Of a DNA stretch of 17,842 nt, positions 14,544 through 17,842 are shown in pieces. The notes beneath the pieces are model-generated. The model made no database searches. It was not told where the DNA came from and saw nothing but the letters and a program-made list of their open reading frames with translations. The position numbers were made by a program, and so were the translations under genes. Numbering within the stretch: the first letter of the stretch is position 1; every line of letters begins with the position of its first letter. This stretch comes from an uncultured Porphyromonadaceae bacterium (GTDB lineage Bacteria; Bacteroidota; Bacteroidia; Bacteroidales; Muribaculaceae), in contig CAMWXO010000019.1 in the NCBI GenBank assembly GCA_947178245.1, forward strand, positions 1 to 17,842, given 5' to 3'.

Positions 14544-15182
14544 TTATTTTTCTGAAATCGTAGTTCTAGAGATTTGGCAAAAATGCTTATAGAAGTTTTC
14601 ACGAATAGCAATACATTTGGGTTTATTCGCTCCAAAGACCATAAGATAAAGAGGATGCGTAAATCCTGACTGCGCAAGATACTCAATATATTCTTTCCCG
14701 TTAATAGCAGAGATAAGAGCCGTACCAATGTCAGAAAAAAGATGGTGGCGATAAAAATTGCCCCAACCGATATAGACAGGAGGAATGATATTCTTAATAT
14801 CGCTTTCCCATGTAGATTTTGCAGGATCTGAAATAGATTGAAACAATTTGACCGCATGTTCCAGATCCGGGCTCATTACGTTGATAATATTGAAAATCTG
14901 AATGATACCCTCAAAAACCTCTCCTTTAGATTCCGCTCCTTTGCAAAATAAACTCACGATCGCTGTCATAGTTGGGTCTTCTGTAAAGATGTACCACTTC
15001 TCGGAGTCGTCAATCCTGTTGAGGTTTGACAACTCCGAGGCAGTGATATCTTTGAGCGTAGGACTCGACGAACCGGGATTTTTCATAAAAACGGTGCCTC
15101 GGATAGTCCAATCGTCTCCTACCAGAATCAGCGTACGCCAACGAAAAATATCTCTATGATGTGCAAAAACTTTAACTTGCAT
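14544..15182 (-). CDS. DUF1643-like protein
   Basis: A 212-residue cytoplasmic protein. Motifs in order match what I recall of DUF1643: TVFMKNPGSSSPT (30-42), where the family has a Met-Leu-Asn-Pro-Ser motif; IFNIINVMSP (96-105), where it has an Asn-Leu-Phe region; VYIGWGNF (136-143), its Trp-Gly strand; and THPLYL (175-180), its near-invariant His-Pro-Leu-Tyr-Leu. DUF1643 proteins are of unknown function and are often found near mobile or defence genes. It is the last gene of the A+T-rich minus-strand cassette, 93 bp after the KAP NTPase with a 7-bp-stem hairpin between. The sequence is divergent, so family membership is likely but not certain. Confidence 0.68.
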   Translation of the reverse strand: MQVKVFAHHRDIFRWRTLILVGDDWTIRGTVFMKNPGSSSPTLKDITASELSNLNRIDDSEKWYIFTEDPTMTAIVSLFCKGAESKGEVFEGIIQIFNIINVMSPDLEHAVKLFQSISDPAKSTWESDIKNIIPPVYIGWGNFYRHHLFSDIGTALISAINGKEYIEYLAQSGFTHPLYLMVFGANKPKCIAIRENFYKHFCQISRTTISEK

Positions 15183-15241
15183 GCCGTAATAATAAAATAG
15201 CGAAATCAGGCTCGGACAACTCGCCCGGAGTCTTCAATTGC

Positions 15242-15277
15242 AGTTGGGGATTGTCTGACAGCCGGCGTTACCCAACT
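15242..15277 (-). other. Hairpin at the KAP NTPase stop codon
   Basis: AGTTGGG (15242-15248) and CCCAACT (15271-15277) are complementary with a 22-nt loop that contains the palindrome GCCGGC. On the minus strand the first arm begins within the KAP stop codon. No T tract follows, so it is more likely an mRNA processing or stability element between KAP and the DUF1643-like gene than a terminator. Confidence 0.4.
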
Positions 15278-17204
15278 ATTTCCAGTCTTTCAATGCTTTG
15301 CGGAAATCATAATTTGCAATGAGCACCTTTGCGATCGTATCTACAATTTTACGATCTTCAAAGTGAGAAGGTTTCTGCAAATCAATCCAGTATTGAGGGT
15401 TATTTGTGATGTCTCCTGACATCCATCCCCGTTGATGAATATAACGGAGCTCATCAGCGAAAGATGAAAAATATGAGGATTGACCTTCGTATGTGCGCCC
15501 GTTAAAGTACCATGCAGACTTCAAAAGAGGACTCAAAATGGAGTCCAGTTCTGCTATTGCGGCAGAGAGCCTTTCATCTTGCAGTAATTCGTCAAACGAC
15601 AATCCTTTCATTCTTTCCGGACGAGCTAAATGGGAATCTAACGACAATCCAAGAGCTATCTCATTCTTGGAATTGATGCCCGGAGTAAAAGTTACGCTCA
15701 AGCTGGCATTATCATCATACCAGATGTAGATTCCGCCATTGCCGGTATTGCGTTTTAACTGATACCTGACAATATCGGGTCGGAGTTGTCTCATTCGCTC
15801 CACAACATTCCCATGAAGTTTATATATAAGGTCTTTCTTGTCGAAGTCCTCAGCATTAACTCCGGTGTTTACTCCGGTGACAGATGATTTGTCGAGAATT
15901 TGTTTGAGTTTCATGCCTATTGTTTCAGGTGTGTTGATATCAGATCGGCCAAGAATCTCGATTATCATAGAAAAGAGATTCGTAATGTCAGGTATGTGTT
16001 GTGTGAGGTATTTGTCTGTTGCACATGCAGCCTCAAGAATGTCACCCCATTCTGGAACTTCTTGTTCGTTATCGAGAATGATACCTTCCTTATGCGCGAA
16101 TACACTGTCCCATGATGTAAATGCCGGTTTGTGGACAAGCAATCTATAAATCTGAGGATAACAGATCTGAATAGCCACGATGATGAAATTCAAGAGTTTT
16201 CCATCCATGTTTACAACGTCATCATCTTTTGCATCTGAGCCGCACTGAGCGATGCAATCAAGCAATGAAAGGGTATTGATCAATCGCTTTATGGAACGTG
16301 GATTCTTTCCTACAGAGGCTTCCACAACAGAGGAAAAGCGAGCCCTTACGTTAGGATCTGATGTGTCGATATCTTTCAGGTAGCCAATCCCTACTAAAGC
16401 ATTCAACACGAAGTCCATAGGACGATAGCTGCTTACCGGCAGAGAGAACGGCACCTGGATAATTTTATCAAAGAATGACCGAAACTCTCTCTCGTTTTTA
16501 TCAGTCAGCTTTCCGAATTTCGGCTCGAGACCCTTTACAACCACATCATAATCGATGGCCAGAACAAATATGCAGTTTTCTAAAGTAAAGACATTTTTAA
16601 GAAGTTCCAGAATCTCGACAGCAACCGGGGGATTAAGACGATCCAAATCGTCTACAAAAACGATTACCCCTCGTTGACCCTTCTCGGCGATTCTGCTTTT
16701 CACGGCCTTCTGCAATTCCTCTCTCAGCTCTGACAAAGAGATATCTTGCTCTTCCGCTGGTAGATCTGTGGGTACATTAGCCACTTCCACTGCAACATTT
16801 AAACCTGGTATCATTTTCAGGACTTCACGTCCTCCACGATACAATCCCCTTAGGATTTTAGACACCTTCTTTTTGGAATCGTTGTCTCCTCCTGCCAATG
16901 CACGTACCAGTTGTGCAAGGATTTTATATACAGTGATTTCCGGAGAAGACATCATGGAGTATTCCCACGTATTTATGTTCACGCCAATGAATGGTGCGTT
17001 TTCATTGGAACAAAGGACACGTTCCAGACGGGTCATCATTGACGTTTTTCCACTTCCCCATTCACCTTGTAAAGCAATTGTAATAGGCGCAGAGGAATTT
17101 TCAATGAACTTGATGAGTCCATTGACATATCGTTCCGTTCCGAAGTCATTGACGTTCTCTTTAAATGGAACGTCTGACAGAGATGTAATCTTTGTATTTT
17201 TCAT
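15276..17204 (-). CDS. KAP-family P-loop NTPase
   Basis: A 642-residue STAND-related NTPase. Walker A is LQGEWGSGKTSM (45-56, Lys53) and Walker B is VIVFVDDLDRLNPP (180-193); the DDLDRL form is diagnostic of KAP ATPases. The sensor region FVLAIDYDVVVKGLE and the later NPRSIKRLINTL (helical lid) also fit. KAP proteins often carry membrane helices inserted in the NTPase domain; none is evident here, so this copy looks soluble. The C-terminal about 250 residues, with WYDDNASLSVTF and IHQRGWMSGD, match no domain I know and may be a sensor or effector. It starts 7 bp after the zinc-binding gene, so the two are certainly co-transcribed. KAP NTPases occur in several anti-phage systems; that role here is inference. 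Confidence 0.9.
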   Translation of the reverse strand: MKNTKITSLSDVPFKENVNDFGTERYVNGLIKFIENSSAPITIALQGEWGSGKTSMMTRLERVLCSNENAPFIGVNINTWEYSMMSSPEITVYKILAQLVRALAGGDNDSKKKVSKILRGLYRGGREVLKMIPGLNVAVEVANVPTDLPAEEQDISLSELREELQKAVKSRIAEKGQRGVIVFVDDLDRLNPPVAVEILELLKNVFTLENCIFVLAIDYDVVVKGLEPKFGKLTDKNEREFRSFFDKIIQVPFSLPVSSYRPMDFVLNALVGIGYLKDIDTSDPNVRARFSSVVEASVGKNPRSIKRLINTLSLLDCIAQCGSDAKDDDVVNMDGKLLNFIIVAIQICYPQIYRLLVHKPAFTSWDSVFAHKEGIILDNEQEVPEWGDILEAACATDKYLTQHIPDITNLFSMIIEILGRSDINTPETIGMKLKQILDKSSVTGVNTGVNAEDFDKKDLIYKLHGNVVERMRQLRPDIVRYQLKRNTGNGGIYIWYDDNASLSVTFTPGINSKNEIALGLSLDSHLARPERMKGLSFDELLQDERLSAAIAELDSILSPLLKSAWYFNGRTYEGQSSYFSSFADELRYIHQRGWMSGDITNNPQYWIDLQKPSHFEDRKIVDTIAKVLIANYDFRKALKDWK

Positions 17205-17211
17205 TAAGAGA

Positions 17212-17592
17212 TTATTTTAGAGGTGAGTGTTTCCCTTTGCCCGGCCCATTGGGATGGCGGGTGCAATAGCTGCTTGTCAGCGATGAAAGAGTACCGGAGC
17301 TCGCACCGCAATACTTGCAGGTATACCTGCTTTTGATTCCGCCTTCAAACGGAGAATGCTGCCCCTTCCCGGGGCCGTCGGGCTGGCGCGTACAGTAACT
17401 CCTTGTCTTAGTTGAGATGTAACAGGATGCCGCGCAACAGAATTCACAGATGTATTTTGAAGATTCAGCGCCTTCGAAAGCCACATGCTTCCCTTTGCCC
17501 GGGCCGGCGGGATGGCGCGTACAGTAAGAATTCGTGAGCGACGATACCGAACTTGCTTTCGCTCCGCAATATTTACAATAAAAATTAGCCAT
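17212..17592 (-). CDS. Three-repeat Cys/His zinc-binding small protein
   Basis: A 126-residue protein built almost entirely of three 43-residue repeats. Each repeat has C-x2-C-x14-C-x11-H with identical spacing: Cys6, 9, 24 and His36; Cys49, 52, 67 and His79; Cys92, 95, 110 and His122. Each also has the words SYCTR, PxGPGKG and an acidic-Gly linker (FEG). Such repeats recur, from memory, in many bacterial hypothetical proteins, often appended to other domains; zinc binding is very likely, the partner (nucleic acid or protein) unknown. The ATG at 17592 puts Met just before the first repeat; in-frame Met at 17619 and 17640 are alternatives. Repeat 2 has Gln70 for His and extra Cys53 and Cys57. 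It is the first gene of the cassette with the KAP NTPase. Confidence 0.85.
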   Translation of the reverse strand: MANFYCKYCGAKASSVSSLTNSYCTRHPAGPGKGKHVAFEGAESSKYICEFCCAASCYISTKTRSYCTRQPDGPGKGQHSPFEGGIKSRYTCKYCGASSGTLSSLTSSYCTRHPNGPGKGKHSPLK

Positions 17593-17654
17593 TTTGAAAG
17601 TGTAAAAAGTTTCGTGCATCCGGCTTTCGGGCAGCTGCATTATCCGGTTGTATC

Positions 17655-17827
17655 AAAAAAGAGGACACAACACTCTTCGTCTGCATCTCTTCGGTTAGGC
17701 TCTGGTAAAGCCATTGGGTCAAGAATTAGAAAAAGCAGCCTGTGTCCTCGCGGGAGGACGCACCAAGCAGGCTTTGACCTTTTTCTTTCGACCCATTGTT
17801 AGATTTACCAGATTTAACCGAATCGAG
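17655..17827. other. Structured region: ~140-bp imperfect palindrome plus flanking complementary arm and A/T tract
   Basis: Nested complementary arms are visible: TTCGGTTA (17690-17697) with TAACCGAA (17815-17822); TCTGGTAAA (17701-17709) with TTTACCAGA (17804-17812); TGGGTC (17715-17720) with GACCCA (17790-17795); GAAAAAG (17729-17735) with CTTTTTC (17779-17785); AGCCTG (17737-17742) with CAGGCT (17768-17773); and GTCCTC (17744-17749) with GAGGAC (17754-17759) around a GCGG loop. In addition GAGGACACA (17661-17669) is complementary to TGTGTCCTC (17741-17749), and on the minus strand the former is followed by six Ts (17655-17660). It could be a leader attenuator of the minus-strand cassette, an independent structured RNA on either strand, or a palindromic mobile-element end. 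Confidence 0.6.
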
Positions 17828-17842
17828 ATTTGGTCATTGCAT

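Noticed and set aside
17735..17775. Signal recognition particle RNA, suggested by AAGCAG-like words near a hairpin tip.
   Set aside because: The tip is a GCGG loop, not the conserved GGAA-type loop, and the characteristic internal-loop sequence is missing.
17690..17822. Possible integron attC site, because GTTRRRY- and RYYYAAC-like words (GTTAGGC, ATTTAAC) occur at the palindrome ends.
   Set aside because: The order is reversed relative to attC (GTTRRRY lies at the 5' end and RYYYAAC at the 3' end on the + strand), and no integrase or cassette array is visible.

Overview
The window looks like a chromosome segment of a Bacteroidales gut bacterium, probably near Muribaculaceae. This rests on four things seen in the sequence: promoters of the Bacteroidetes type (TTG/TTTG, about 19-20 bp, then TAnnTTTG), absence of Shine-Dalgarno sequences, secreted and lipoprotein genes of Bacteroidales type, and a pdxJ/exbB/exbD/TonB-like cluster divergent from nadK. 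Genus cannot be fixed from the sequence alone.

Left part (1-3227, + strand): a G-free 38-bp tandem repeat runs into the TTG start of a MATE exporter. A secreted pectin methylesterase (4-bp overlap) and a secreted DUF3108 protein follow. The minus-strand cluster 3214-5854 meets this unit tail to tail with a 14-bp overlap. In transcription order it is pdxJ, exbB, exbD and a TonB-like protein: vitamin B6 synthesis plus a proton-driven energy-transduction complex. A divergent intergenic region (5855-6112) holds a clear promoter and two overlapping inverted repeats. It drives a small stand-alone regulatory-domain protein and nadK (NAD kinase), ending at a strong 14-bp-stem hairpin.

Middle (7432-11537): a large secreted multidomain CotH-family protein lies on the minus strand. 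Its predicted transcript starts just upstream of an array of eight ~19-bp repeats, so almost the whole 5' leader is repeat. On the + strand a secreted PHB-depolymerase-like esterase is preceded by a 24-codon open frame whose stop overlaps its start codon, and is followed by an overlapping MmcQ/YjbR protein.

Right part (11584-17842, all minus strand): a WYL-domain regulator overlaps an upstream gene with uracil-DNA-glycosylase-like motifs, and a lipoprotein with fimbrillin-like character lies upstream of both. Then comes a visibly more A+T-rich, probably transferred cassette of three genes: a three-repeat Cys/His zinc-binding protein, a KAP-family P-loop NTPase and a DUF1643-like protein. Upstream of it, at the window edge, is a ~140-bp imperfect palindrome with mutually exclusive pairings and a U-tract, which could be an attenuator, a structured RNA or a mobile-element end. 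This cassette with its leader is the best candidate for an undescribed (possibly anti-phage) system here; that function is inference.
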